The notes beneath the pieces are model-generated. The model was given only the letters and a program-made list of their open reading frames with translations. It was not told where the DNA came from and did no database searches. The position numbers and the translations under genes are program-made. From Burkholderiales bacterium (lineage in GTDB: Bacteria; Pseudomonadota; Gammaproteobacteria; Burkholderiales; Burkholderiaceae_C), in contig RXJQ01000022.1 in NCBI GenBank assembly GCA_003963115.1, positions 1 to 64,000 on the forward strand: 64,000 bases of DNA, written 5' to 3'. Every line of letters begins with the position of its first letter. Positions within the stretch are counted from its first letter, which is position 1. This document shows, piece by piece, positions 36,159 to 44,527 of this stretch.

Positions 36159-37279
36159 AGTTTGGACAGCGCGTGCTGGTAGGCGGGCGAGTGCATCAGC
36201 TCGTCCCAGGTCAGCGGCGCGGTCTGCGGCAGCAGATCCAGCCGACGCGCTTCGCTGTCGGCACTGGCCACCCAGTCACCAAAGGACAGGGCCTCGCTCA
36301 GCCCTTCGAGCAGTTCGTCCACCGGCTCGCCGCCGTTGAGAGACTGGTTGCACAGCAGGACCATGTCGCAACCGGCATTGAGCGCGGCCAGTGCGCCTTG
36401 CGTGTGGTTGCCGGCCACGCTGGCGCCCTCCATGCTCAGGTCGTCGCTGAAGATCGCACCCGAGAAGCCCAGTTGCTCGCGCAGGATCTCCTGCAGCCAC
36501 TTGCGCGAAAAGCCTGCGGGCGAGGCGTCCACCTTCGGGTAGATCACATGGGCCGGCATCACGCTGGTCAGGGCCGTGCTCATCCACTCGTAAGGCTTTG
36601 CATCGTCCTCCAGGATGGCCGTGAGACTGCGCGTGTCCACAGGCACATCGACGTGGGAGTCAGCCTTCACGAAACCGTGACCAGGGAAGTGCTTGCCGCA
36701 GTTGGCCATGCCGGCCAGCAGCAGGCCGTGCATCACGCTCTTGGCCAGCACCGACACCACGCGGGGGTCTCTATGGAAGGCGCGGTCACCGATGACGCCG
36801 CTCTCGCCCCAGTCCAGGTCCAGCACGGGGGTGAAGGTCAGGTCGACACCGCAGGCGCGCAGTTCGCTGGCCAGCACGTAGCCGCAGGCCGTGGCCGCGT
36901 CGATGGCCGCCATGGCACCCGCGCCCTGCCCGCCCTTGCCATCGCTCATCCACATCTCACCCAGGCAGCGCATGGCTGGCACATGGGTGAAACCATTCGT
37001 CCTGAAGCGCTGGACCCGCCCGCCTTCGTGGTCCACGCAGATCAGCACATCGGGGCGGATGGACTTGATGTCCGTGCACAGGGCGGTGAGTTGTGCACGG
37101 CTGGCCCAGTTACGCGCAAACAGGATCACGCCACCAGTCAAGGGGTGGGCCAGACGGCGGCGATCGTCGTCATCCAGGTTCAGGCCAGCGATGTCGAGCA
37201 CCACCGGCGCGTGTGCGATGGCTTCCACATCGGCCGCGAAAGGCTGCGAGGGACGACCGTTCTTGCTTTTCTTGCTCAT
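36149..37279 (-). CDS. nagZ: Beta-N-acetylhexosaminidase NagZ
   Basis: This cytoplasmic family 3 glycosidase removes GlcNAc from 1,6-anhydro-muropeptides in cell-wall recycling, and so influences AmpC induction in some bacteria. The family motif KHFPGHGFVKADSHVD holds the catalytic His-Asp dyad, and IFSDDLSMEGA carries the catalytic nucleophile Asp. CVDHEGGRVQRF is also characteristic. 376 residues is slightly longer than usual because of a short N-terminal tail. Only 18 bp separate its start from the pdxJ stop; acpS, which often sits between them, is missing. Confidence 0.94.
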   Translation of the reverse strand: MSKKSKNGRPSQPFAADVEAIAHAPVVLDIAGLNLDDDDRRRLAHPLTGGVILFARNWASRAQLTALCTDIKSIRPDVLICVDHEGGRVQRFRTNGFTHVPAMRCLGEMWMSDGKGGQGAGAMAAIDAATACGYVLASELRACGVDLTFTPVLDLDWGESGVIGDRAFHRDPRVVSVLAKSVMHGLLLAGMANCGKHFPGHGFVKADSHVDVPVDTRSLTAILEDDAKPYEWMSTALTSVMPAHVIYPKVDASPAGFSRKWLQEILREQLGFSGAIFSDDLSMEGASVAGNHTQGALAALNAGCDMVLLCNQSLNGGEPVDELLEGLSEALSFGDWVASADSEARRLDLLPQTAPLTWDELMHSPAYQHALSKLPR

Positions 37280-37297
37280 GGTGAGTCGGCTTGGGAA

Positions 37298-38146
37298 TCA
37301 GTGGGTGGAAGATGTGAAACTGGCGACTTGGCGGCGGGCCATCACGGACTCCGCCTTGAAATCGGCGATGGCCTGGCGCAGCCCCACGAAGAGCGCATGC
37401 CCCATCAGCGCATGGCCAATGTGCAGTTCGCTGACATCGGGCAAGGCCGCCACCAGCGCGGTGCTGCTGGTCTGGCCCGGCTTGATCTTGACGTCGCCTA
37501 CGGGCAGGTTCTGCGTGAGCGCCAGGCCGTGCCCCGCATGCGTGCGCAGGCCCAGGCTTCGCCCGAGCTTGAGACCTGCCTTCAGACGATCCAACTCGCG
37601 CGCCAGCAAGACCGCATCACCGTCCCACCAGGCATTGGCCAGGGCGCCCGTGTGCAACTCGATGCAGGGTGCGCCCACCTCGGCCGCCGCCTCGATCTGC
37701 GCCGGGTCTGCACCGATGAACAAGGACACGCGGCAGCCCGCTGCAGCCAGGCGCGCGCAGGCCTCCTGCATGCGGCTGCGCTGCCCGAGCACGTCCAGGC
37801 CGCCTTCGGTGGTGATCTCCTGGCGGCGCTCGGGCACCAGACACACATGCTCAGGGGCCGTGCGCTCGATGATGGCCAGCATCTCGTCGGTCACGGCCGC
37901 CTCGAAGTTCAAAGGCACGGCCACATGGGCTTTCAGGCGCTGCACGTCTTCGTCGCGGATATGGCGGCGGTCTTCACGCAGGTGGAAGGTGATGATGTCA
38001 GCACCGGCTTCGACCGCCAGCAAGGCCGCCGCCACCGGATCCGGGAAACGCCCACCGCGCGCATTGCGCACCGTAGCGATGTGGTCGATGTTCACCCCCA
38101 GCAGAGGCGCATCCACCGCAGTGAGTTGAGAGCCAGAGAAAGTCAT
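37298..38146 (-). CDS. pdxJ: Pyridoxine 5'-phosphate synthase
   Basis: PdxJ condenses 1-deoxyxylulose 5-phosphate with 3-amino-2-oxopropyl phosphate in de novo vitamin B6 synthesis. It is a TIM barrel with GVNIDHIATVRNARGG near the N-terminus, FHLREDRRHI, and a phosphate-binding region toward the end (ELHIGHALMGHALFVGL). 282 residues is normal with a short N-terminal extension. Its ATG overlaps the recO stop as ATGA. Confidence 0.95.
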   Translation of the reverse strand: MTFSGSQLTAVDAPLLGVNIDHIATVRNARGGRFPDPVAAALLAVEAGADIITFHLREDRRHIRDEDVQRLKAHVAVPLNFEAAVTDEMLAIIERTAPEHVCLVPERRQEITTEGGLDVLGQRSRMQEACARLAAAGCRVSLFIGADPAQIEAAAEVGAPCIELHTGALANAWWDGDAVLLARELDRLKAGLKLGRSLGLRTHAGHGLALTQNLPVGDVKIKPGQTSSTALVAALPDVSELHIGHALMGHALFVGLRQAIADFKAESVMARRQVASFTSSTH

Positions 38147-38916
38147 GGTTGTTGTAGCTCCATCATGAGCTGGCGTGTGCGCAGCGTCTGAGAACCGAGA
38201 TGATATTGAATCTGGTTGCGCAGCACCGCCTTGAGCTCACTGAGCGCCGGCATGCAGGCAGCCATCAAGGTGGGCAGACCAAGGTTGGAGGCCAGCGCCT
38301 GCTCGATCTCGATCAGAACCTGTCCGCCCAGCACCACAGGTCCCGCATCAGGCTCGCCCAGCCACTGCGCAGCACGCACGCCCAACTCAGGGTGCAACTC
38401 GTAGGCCGCATCAAACACCACCCGCTGCCCATCAACGGTTTGCTGCGAGAGTTGCGGCAGATGCCCCAGGCGCCGCAGCAGGGTCAGCTCGAAGGCCCGC
38501 AAGGCCGCCTGCAGCAAAGCCGGGTCACCCATGGCCTGCAGGGTCTGCACGTAGGCATCGAACAAGGCCGGGTGTGGGTCGTGGCGCACCATCAGACGCA
38601 TCAGCAGCTCGTTAACGTAAAAGCCCGGCAACAAGGCCGCGCCACCAGGCCAGGCCGCACCACCCGCCCATTCGGCCTGACGCAGCAGCCACACCTCGGC
38701 CTCTTCACCACGCTTGGCGCCAAAGGCCACGGTCAGACGCTGAAACGGCATCAGCACGGGCCGCAGTTGTGAATAAGGTCGCTTGGCGCCTTTGGCCACC
38801 GCCACCACACGGCCATGCTCGCGCGTGAACAAGTCCAGGATCAGGCTGGACTCGCTCCAGTCATGGCTGTGCAGCACATACGCTGACACCCCCGGACGTT
38901 GAGACGCGCGCGCCAC
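38143..38916 (-). CDS. recO: DNA repair protein RecO
   Basis: RecO mediates RecA loading on SSB-coated gaps in the RecFOR pathway. The N-terminal OB fold (AYVLHSHDWSESSLILDLFTREHG) and the helical C-terminal domain are recognisable. The zinc-finger cysteines seen in some RecO proteins are absent here, as in many proteobacteria. 257 residues is normal. It lies between era and pdxJ in the conserved rnc-era-recO-pdxJ series. Confidence 0.92.
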   Translation of the reverse strand: MARASQRPGVSAYVLHSHDWSESSLILDLFTREHGRVVAVAKGAKRPYSQLRPVLMPFQRLTVAFGAKRGEEAEVWLLRQAEWAGGAAWPGGAALLPGFYVNELLMRLMVRHDPHPALFDAYVQTLQAMGDPALLQAALRAFELTLLRRLGHLPQLSQQTVDGQRVVFDAAYELHPELGVRAAQWLGEPDAGPVVLGGQVLIEIEQALASNLGLPTLMAACMPALSELKAVLRNQIQYHLGSQTLRTRQLMMELQQP

Positions 38917-38934
38917 GGCAGCCGTATCCGAACC

Positions 38935-40029
38935 TTATTCGTAGCCGTAGGTGCGCAGGCGAGCCTCGTCGTCGGCCCAGCCTGAGCGCACCTTCACCCA
39001 CACTTCCAGGAACACCTTGCGGCCCAGCAGCCGCTCCAGTTCCGTGCGGGCCTCCGTGCCGATGCGTTTGAGGCGTTCGCCCTTGTCGCCGATCACCATG
39101 CCCTTGTGCTGCTCGCGCTCGACGATGATCGTGGCCGCGATCCTCACCAGGCCGGTGGCCTTGGGCTTGCCAGGCGGCGGAGGTTCCTCGCCATACTGGT
39201 CGATCACCACGGTGGATGTGTAGGGCAACTCGTCGCCCGTGAGCCGAAACAGCTTCTCGCGGATGATCTCGCTGGCCAGGAAGCGGTCCGTGCGGTCGGT
39301 CAAGGCCTCGGCGTCATACCACCACGCCTGCTGCGGCAGATAGGGACGCAGCACCGTGGTCAGGCGCTTGACGTCATCATCCTTCTGCGCAGACAAGGGA
39401 ATGAACTGTGCGAACGCGTGGTGTTCCTGCATGCCCTGCAGCCAGGGGAACAGGTCTTCGCGACGGTGGACCAGGTCCAGCTTGTTGGCCACCAGGATCA
39501 CAGGCTTGTCCTTGGGCAGCAAGGCCACGACCTTGGCGTCATCCGGCCCGTATTTGCCCGCCTCGACCAGGAACAGCACCACATCCACATCCGACAAGGT
39601 GGCTTGCACGGTCTTGTTCAGGTTGCGGTTGAGCGCGGCCGTGCCTCGCACCGTGTGGCGCGTCTGAAAACCAGGCGTGTCAACGAACACGAACTGGGTG
39701 TCGCCATCCGTGCGGATGCCGGTGATACGGTGGCGCGTGGTCTGTGCCTTGCGCGAGGTGATCGACACCTTCTGTCCCACCAGTGCATTGAGCAAGGTCG
39801 ACTTGCCCACATTGGGCCGACCGATGATGGCGACCAAGCCGCAGCGCTGCTGGACTGCCGACGCGGCCTGCTCCGCCCCACCCTTCTTGGCCATGGCCAG
39901 ATTGGCCAGCATGGCATCCAGATCAGGGTTGAGCCGATCGGCAGGCACAGCCTCGCTGGGCTTGGTGGAGGGACTGGGCTTGGCGGACTTGGCAGATGGC
40001 TTCGTGGGTTTGATGGGCTTGGCGGACAT
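38935..40029 (-). CDS. era: GTPase Era
   Basis: Era is an essential GTPase for 30S assembly that binds 16S rRNA near its 3' end. G1 is [10 protein letters not shown]2/switch I is followed by FVDTPGFQT (G3), and G4 is ANKLDLV. The C-terminal KH domain contains [16 protein letters not shown]. At 364 residues it is about 60 longer than usual because of a Lys/Pro/Ser-rich N-terminal tail. It follows rnc after 38 bp, the classical rnc-era pair. Confidence 0.95.
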   Translation of the reverse strand: MSAKPIKPTKPSAKSAKPSPSTKPSEAVPADRLNPDLDAMLANLAMAKKGGAEQAASAVQQRCGLVAIIGRPNVGKSTLLNALVGQKVSITSRKAQTTRHRITGIRTDGDTQFVFVDTPGFQTRHTVRGTAALNRNLNKTVQATLSDVDVVLFLVEAGKYGPDDAKVVALLPKDKPVILVANKLDLVHRREDLFPWLQGMQEHHAFAQFIPLSAQKDDDVKRLTTVLRPYLPQQAWWYDAEALTDRTDRFLASEIIREKLFRLTGDELPYTSTVVIDQYGEEPPPPGKPKATGLVRIAATIIVEREQHKGMVIGDKGERLKRIGTEARTELERLLGRKVFLEVWVKVRSGWADDEARLRTYGYE

Positions 40030-40067
40030 GGCAGTCTTGGTTCAGATGATGGTGTCAAAGGCACGAA

Positions 40068-40823
40068 TCAGACGCGCTTCTTCTTGACCACCACCGTGGG
40101 TTTGGCGGGCTTGGGCAATTGCTTGGCGGGCATCTGCTGCAGGCGGGTCATGGCAGCCTGCGCTGCAGCCTGCTCGGCGGCGCGGCGCGACAGGCCCTCA
40201 CCCATCACGGTCAGGTCCAGTTCAGGTAATTCACAAGTCACCACGAAGGTCTGCTCGTGGGCCTTGCCCCGCGTCTCCGTGATGCGGTAGCTAGGTACGG
40301 CCAGCTTGCGCCCTTGCAGCCATTCCTGCAAGGCCGTCTTGGCATCCTTGCTCCAGCCCTCCAAGGTGGACTCGGCCACCAGCGGCTCGAACAGGCGCAG
40401 CACCAGATCCCGCGCCGCGTCGAACCCGGCGTCCAGGTAGACCGCGCCAATGATGGCTTCCAGTGCATCGGCCAGGATGGAAGGCCGCTGCGCGCCGCCA
40501 CCCTTGGCCTCGCCCTCGCTCAAGCGCATCACCTGTGGCAAGCCGAGTTGCTGCGCCAGCTTGTGCAGCATGTCCTGGCGAACCAGGTGAGCCCGCACGC
40601 GGGTCAGGTCGCCCTCATCGCTGCGGTCAAAGCGCTTGTACAGCAAAGCCGATACGCCGAGGCTGAGCACGGCGTCGCCCAGAAACTCCAGGCGCTCATA
40701 GTGATCCGAGCTAAAACTCTTGTGCGTCACGGCACGGGTCAGCAGACGAGGATCGGCAAACGCGTGGCCCAGGCGCTGCTCCAGCATCTTCAGCTCGTTG
40801 TGGTTCATGGAAGACGTCGCCAT
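40068..40823 (-). CDS. rnc: Ribonuclease III
   Basis: RNase III cleaves double-stranded RNA, including rRNA precursors. The signature ERLEFLGDAVLSL (catalytic Glu/Asp) and the second metal site LADALEAIIGAVYLD are present, followed by a double-stranded RNA-binding domain. Two ATGs, at 40823 and 40808 (MNHNELK), are possible and neither has a clear Shine-Dalgarno sequence. I chose the first. The start sits immediately after a stable hairpin, which suggests autoregulation as in E. coli. 251 residues. Confidence 0.95.
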   Translation of the reverse strand: MATSSMNHNELKMLEQRLGHAFADPRLLTRAVTHKSFSSDHYERLEFLGDAVLSLGVSALLYKRFDRSDEGDLTRVRAHLVRQDMLHKLAQQLGLPQVMRLSEGEAKGGGAQRPSILADALEAIIGAVYLDAGFDAARDLVLRLFEPLVAESTLEGWSKDAKTALQEWLQGRKLAVPSYRITETRGKAHEQTFVVTCELPELDLTVMGEGLSRRAAEQAAAQAAMTRLQQMPAKQLPKPAKPTVVVKKKRV

Positions 40824-40853
40824 CAAAACAAAGCGGGCCTGAAACCAGGCCCG
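40824..40853 (-). promoter_or_regulatory. Hairpin directly before the rnc start codon
   Basis: On the minus strand CGGGCCTG (40853-40846), a GTTT loop and CAGGCCCG (40841-40834) form a perfect 8-bp stem, followed by CTTTGTTTTG and the rnc ATG. It could be a weak terminator or attenuator after the DUF4845 gene, or an RNase III target for rnc autoregulation. Confidence 0.6.
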
Positions 40854-40895
40854 TCATGTGTCGTTCGCAGCCAAGCGGAACTCACAGCGACCTCA

Positions 40896-41288
40896 TCACT
40901 TGGAATGCCCTTCGAACTTGATCAGCAGATAGACCGGCGAAATCAACTCGATTTCCTTGTCGTAGGCGAACTTGATCACCACCTTGTCGTCTTCCTTGGA
41001 TATATCCAGGTCGCTCGACTTGATGGACGTGACGCCATATTCGATCTGGGCTGACTTGTCGAACGAGTTTCGGATCTCCGCCACCGTGCCCCCACCCTCG
41101 TGCGCCGCTTTGTTCACCATCGACAAAATGGTCCGGTACTCGCTGATGGCCGGGAACACCTTCATCAGCACCAGCGCAACCGATGCCACCACCACAGCCC
41201 AGAACAGCAGGCCAATCAGCGTGATGCCCTGTTGAACCTTACCCTTGTGAGACCGACGGGCAGCAAAAGCACGAGACGTCACGTTCAT
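40896..41288 (-). CDS. DUF4845 family membrane protein
   Basis: A small protein of unknown function that is conserved between lepB and rnc in Burkholderiales. After a basic N-terminus there is one pilin-like membrane helix (GITLIGLLFWAVVVASVALVLMKV, residues 23-46 approximately) with a short GITLI start that resembles a type IV pilin leader. The periplasmic part is about 80 residues. A second ATG in front, at 41291, is equally possible. Its position next to signal peptidase suggests envelope work, but nothing more can be said. Confidence 0.85.
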   Translation of the reverse strand: MNVTSRAFAARRSHKGKVQQGITLIGLLFWAVVVASVALVLMKVFPAISEYRTILSMVNKAAHEGGGTVAEIRNSFDKSAQIEYGVTSIKSSDLDISKEDDKVVIKFAYDKEIELISPVYLLIKFEGHSK

Positions 41289-41303
41289 CATGTCCGTTGG
41301 GAG

Positions 41304-42278
41304 TTAATGGAAGAAACCGATGCGCTTGATGTCGCCGAAGTTCATCCAGATCACGAATGCCTTGCCCACGATGTTCTCATCCGGCACAAAGCCCCAGAAA
41401 CGGGAGTCCTGCGAATTGTCGCGGTTGTCCCCCATCATGAAATAGTGTCCTGGCGGCACCTTGCAGATCACGCCTTCCCCACTGTAGCGGCAGTTCTGCT
41501 TGTTGGGGAAGTCCTCGATCGCCTGGGGCGGCACGAAAGGCGGGCGGTCCTTGTCCACCAGGATGCGATGCGAGACACCCATCAGATTTTCGGAATATTG
41601 CAGCGTGTAGCGCAGGCTGTCTTCATCGTAGAACTCAGCCAGAGGCGTCTGCTCGATGGGCGTGCCGTTGATGGTCAGACGCTTGTTGATGTAGGCGATC
41701 TCGTCGCCCGGCAGACCCACCACGCGCTTGATGTAATCCAGGCTGGGATTGACCGGGTAGCGAAACACCATCACGTCACCACGTTGCGGCTCGTGGTTGG
41801 AGATGATCTTCTTATTGATCACCGGCAGGCGGATACCGTAGTGGTACTTGTTGACCAAGATGAGGTCGCCCACCAGCAACGTCGGGATCATCGAGCCGGA
41901 CGGGATCTTGAAAGGCTCGAACAGGAACGAGCGCATCAGGAAGACGGCACAGATCACCGGAAACAGCCCGGCGGTCCAGTCCAGCCACCAGGGCTGCATC
42001 AGCAACTTGTCACGAGCCTGAGCCACATTGCCATCGACCTGGGCAATGCCCTGGCTGGCCAGTTGCGAGCGGCGAGCCTCGTCCTCGGCCACCAGCTTGC
42101 TCGCTGCGGACTCACGCTCGGGACGGAACTTGTAGCGTTCGGCCAGCCAGTAAACCAGCGTCACCAAGGTCAGCACGAACAGCAGCAAGGAGAAGTTACC
42201 CTGCCATTGGCCGACATACCAGCCCCCCAGGTACGCCACCAGCGCAGCGTACAACACACCTGTGATCAAACTCATCAA
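41304..42278 (-). CDS. lepB: Signal peptidase I
   Basis: LepB cleaves signal peptides from exported preproteins at the periplasmic face of the inner membrane. Two N-terminal membrane segments (about residues 3-23 and 29-45) and a third near 105-120 precede the catalytic Ser129 ([11 protein letters not shown]). The general base Lys184 lies in [14 protein letters not shown], and box E is [14 protein letters not shown]. 324 residues matches E. coli LepB. The start overlaps the lepA stop by 4 bp, giving the conserved lepA-lepB unit. Confidence 0.95.
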   Translation of the reverse strand: MMSLITGVLYAALVAYLGGWYVGQWQGNFSLLLFVLTLVTLVYWLAERYKFRPERESAASKLVAEDEARRSQLASQGIAQVDGNVAQARDKLLMQPWWLDWTAGLFPVICAVFLMRSFLFEPFKIPSGSMIPTLLVGDLILVNKYHYGIRLPVINKKIISNHEPQRGDVMVFRYPVNPSLDYIKRVVGLPGDEIAYINKRLTINGTPIEQTPLAEFYDEDSLRYTLQYSENLMGVSHRILVDKDRPPFVPPQAIEDFPNKQNCRYSGEGVICKVPPGHYFMMGDNRDNSQDSRFWGFVPDENIVGKAFVIWMNFGDIKRIGFFH

Positions 42279-44083
42279 TCGTCCACTTGAAGGATGGCCA
42301 GAAAAGCTTCTTGAGGCACCTCGACGGAGCCCACTTGTTTCATGCGCTTTTTACCGGCCTTTTGTTTTTCGAGCAGTTTCTTCTTGCGGGTGATGTCACC
42401 GCCGTAGCATTTTGCCAGCACGTTCTTGCGCAGCGCCTTGATGTTTTCACGCGCAATGATGTTGCCGCCAATTGCCGCCTGAATGGCTACATCGTACATC
42501 TGGCGAGGGATCTGTTCGCGCATCTTGGCCGCCACCGCACGGCCGCGGTACTGGCTCTGCGCGCGGTGCACGATGATCGACAGCGCATCCACACGGTCAC
42601 CGTTGATCATCAGGTCGACCTTGACCACGTCGGATGCGCGGTACTCCTTGAACTCGTAGTCCATGGAGGCGTAACCACGCGACACGCTCTTGAGCTTGTC
42701 GAAAAAATCCAGCACGATCTCGGCCAGGGGCATGTCGTAGGTCAGCATGACCTGGCGACCGTGGTAGGCCATGTTGAGCTGCATACCGCGCTTCTGGTTG
42801 GCCAGCGTCATCACCGGGCCGACGTAGTCCTGCGGCATGTACAGGTGCACCGTCACGATGGGCTCGCGGATCTCCTTGATCTTCGCGACCTCGGGCATCT
42901 TGGAGGGGTTTTCGACCTCGATGACCTCGCCGCCGTTCATCTCGACCTGGTACACCACGCTGGGCGCGGTGGTGATCAGATCCTGATCGAACTCGCGTTC
43001 CAGACGCTCCTGCACGATCTCCATGTGCAAGAGGCCCAGGAAGCCGCAGCGGAAACCAAAGCCGAGCGCCTGCGAGACTTCAGGCTCGTAACGCAGCGAG
43101 GAGTCATTGAGCTTGAGCTTTTCCAGTGCATCGCGCAACTGGTCGTATTCACTGGCTTCGGTGGGATACAGCCCGGCGAATACCTGAGGCTGGATCTCCT
43201 TGAAGCCGGGCAGCGCGTCGGAGGCCGGGCCAGCATTGTTGGGCAACTTCTTTTCCACCGTGATGGTGTCGCCCACCTTGGCGGCCGTCAGCTCCTTGAT
43301 GCCGGCGATGATGAAGCCCACTTCGCCTGCATTGAGCGCATCGCGGTTCACCGACTTGGGCGTGAACACGCCGAGGTGCTCGACCGGGTAGACGGTGTTG
43401 GTGGCCATCATGCGGATGCGTTCACCCTTGCGCAGTTGGCCATCGACCACGCGCACCAGCATCACGACGCCGACGTAGTTGTCGAACCAGGCGTCGATGA
43501 TCATGGCGCGCAGCGGGCCATCGGGCTGGCCCTTGGGCGGCGGCATGCGGGCGATCACGGCTTCGAGAATCTCGTCCACACCCATGCCGGTCTTGGCCGA
43601 GCAGGGAATGCCATCGGTCGCGTCGATGCCAATGACGTCTTCGATCTCGGCCTTGGCACGCTCGGGGTCGGCCTGAGGCAGGTCCATCTTGTTGAGCACG
43701 GGCACCACTTCCACGCCCAGGTCGAGCGCGGTGTAGCAGTTGGCCACGGTCTGTGCTTCGACGCCCTGGCTGGCATCCACCACCAGCAAGGCGCCTTCGC
43801 ATGCGGACAGCGAACGGCTCACTTCGTATGAGAAGTCCACATGCCCCGGTGTGTCGATGAGGTTGAGGTTGTAGACCTTGCCGTCGCGCGCCTTGTATTG
43901 CAGCGCGGCTGTTTGAGCCTTGATGGTGATGCCGCGCTCGCGCTCGATGTCCATCGAGTCGAGGACCTGCGCTTCCATCTCGCGGTCACTCAATCCACCA
44001 CAGCGCTGGATGATGCGGTCAGCCAGCGTGGACTTGCCGTGGTCGATGTGGGCAATGATCGAAAAATTACGGATGTGATTCAT
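42275..44083 (-). CDS. lepA: Elongation factor 4 (LepA)
   Basis: LepA is a translational GTPase that back-translocates ribosomes and aids initiation and assembly. [19 protein letters not shown] (G1), [16 protein letters not shown] (G3) and NKMDLP (G4) are present, with the LepA-specific C-terminal domain ending in [15 protein letters not shown]. 602 residues is normal. The ATG at 44083 is the family start. It is preceded by eight T residues and no Shine-Dalgarno sequence. A TACAAT -10 box lies 73-78 bases upstream. Confidence 0.95.
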   Translation of the reverse strand: MNHIRNFSIIAHIDHGKSTLADRIIQRCGGLSDREMEAQVLDSMDIERERGITIKAQTAALQYKARDGKVYNLNLIDTPGHVDFSYEVSRSLSACEGALLVVDASQGVEAQTVANCYTALDLGVEVVPVLNKMDLPQADPERAKAEIEDVIGIDATDGIPCSAKTGMGVDEILEAVIARMPPPKGQPDGPLRAMIIDAWFDNYVGVVMLVRVVDGQLRKGERIRMMATNTVYPVEHLGVFTPKSVNRDALNAGEVGFIIAGIKELTAAKVGDTITVEKKLPNNAGPASDALPGFKEIQPQVFAGLYPTEASEYDQLRDALEKLKLNDSSLRYEPEVSQALGFGFRCGFLGLLHMEIVQERLEREFDQDLITTAPSVVYQVEMNGGEVIEVENPSKMPEVAKIKEIREPIVTVHLYMPQDYVGPVMTLANQKRGMQLNMAYHGRQVMLTYDMPLAEIVLDFFDKLKSVSRGYASMDYEFKEYRASDVVKVDLMINGDRVDALSIIVHRAQSQYRGRAVAAKMREQIPRQMYDVAIQAAIGGNIIARENIKALRKNVLAKCYGGDITRKKKLLEKQKAGKKRMKQVGSVEVPQEAFLAILQVDD

Positions 44084-44155
44084 AAAAAAAAGGCACGTCC
44101 AAAGGTGTGACGCGCCTTCCAACAAAAACGTATGGCAACTGCTTGTTGGGCTTTC

Positions 44156-44161
44156 ATTGTA
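44156..44161 (-). promoter_or_regulatory. -10 box of the lepA-lepB-rnc-era operon promoter
   Basis: TACAAT on the minus strand, 73 bases before the lepA start codon. The -35 region is weak (GCCTTT with 17-bp spacing). The leader of about 65 nt contains a CCAACAA/TTGTTGG inverted repeat. DnaA-box-like motifs begin about 70 bp further upstream. Confidence 0.5.
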
Positions 44162-44230
44162 CCGAAAAGCCCCGCCGAAAAGGCCGCGTCACAGCCTCTG
44201 ATCGGGGTGTCAGGCGCCCTCCAAAACATG

Positions 44231-44354
44231 TTATCCACATCTTATCAACAGGTGTTTGTGGGTAACTTGGCTGATTTTTTCTGCTTCAGGGAGGGGTTCG
44301 TCAGCCCGGGCGATTGTACGGGCATTCCCAAAGTCAACCGCTCAGTTATCAACA
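44231..44354. promoter_or_regulatory. Cluster of four DnaA-box-like 9-mers in the lepA-degP gap
   Basis: TTATCCACA (44231-44239, perfect consensus), TTATCAACA (44242-44250), TTACCCACA on the minus strand (44257-44265) and TTATCAACA (44346-44354) lie within 124 bp, with an AT-rich tract (GATTTTTT) between the third and the fourth. The first three fall inside 35 bp. The whole non-coding gap is 44084-44527; apart from these boxes, the lepA promoter and the degP terminator I see nothing else in it. It could be a DnaA-titration or DnaA-regulated site. Confidence 0.55.
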
Positions 44355-44421
44355 GCAAAACAGGGTGTCGAGCCCAACCAACAACCCATGAAACCGATCA
44401 AGATTTCGGCGATTTTTCTGC

Positions 44422-44461
44422 AATAAAAAACCCTGATCGGCTCCCGGGATACCGATCAGGG
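44422..44461 (-). terminator. Intrinsic terminator of the rpoE-rseA-degP transcript
   Basis: On the minus strand CCCTGATCGG (44461-44452), an 11-nt loop and CCGATCAGGG (44440-44431) form a perfect 10-bp stem followed by TTTTTTATTG. It lies 67 bp after the degP stop and separates this unit from lepA. Confidence 0.9.
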
Positions 44462-44527
44462 CTGCCTTTCAGGCCTTTCTTGTAGACAAGGCACGCCCGC
44501 TTCGGGAAGGCCTCGCCTGCTTGGCGC

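Noticed and set aside
44231-44354. Chromosomal replication origin
   Set aside because: DnaA-like boxes are present, but dnaA, dnaN, gyrB, rpmH and a strong AT-rich unwinding element are not, so it is reported only as a DnaA-box cluster.
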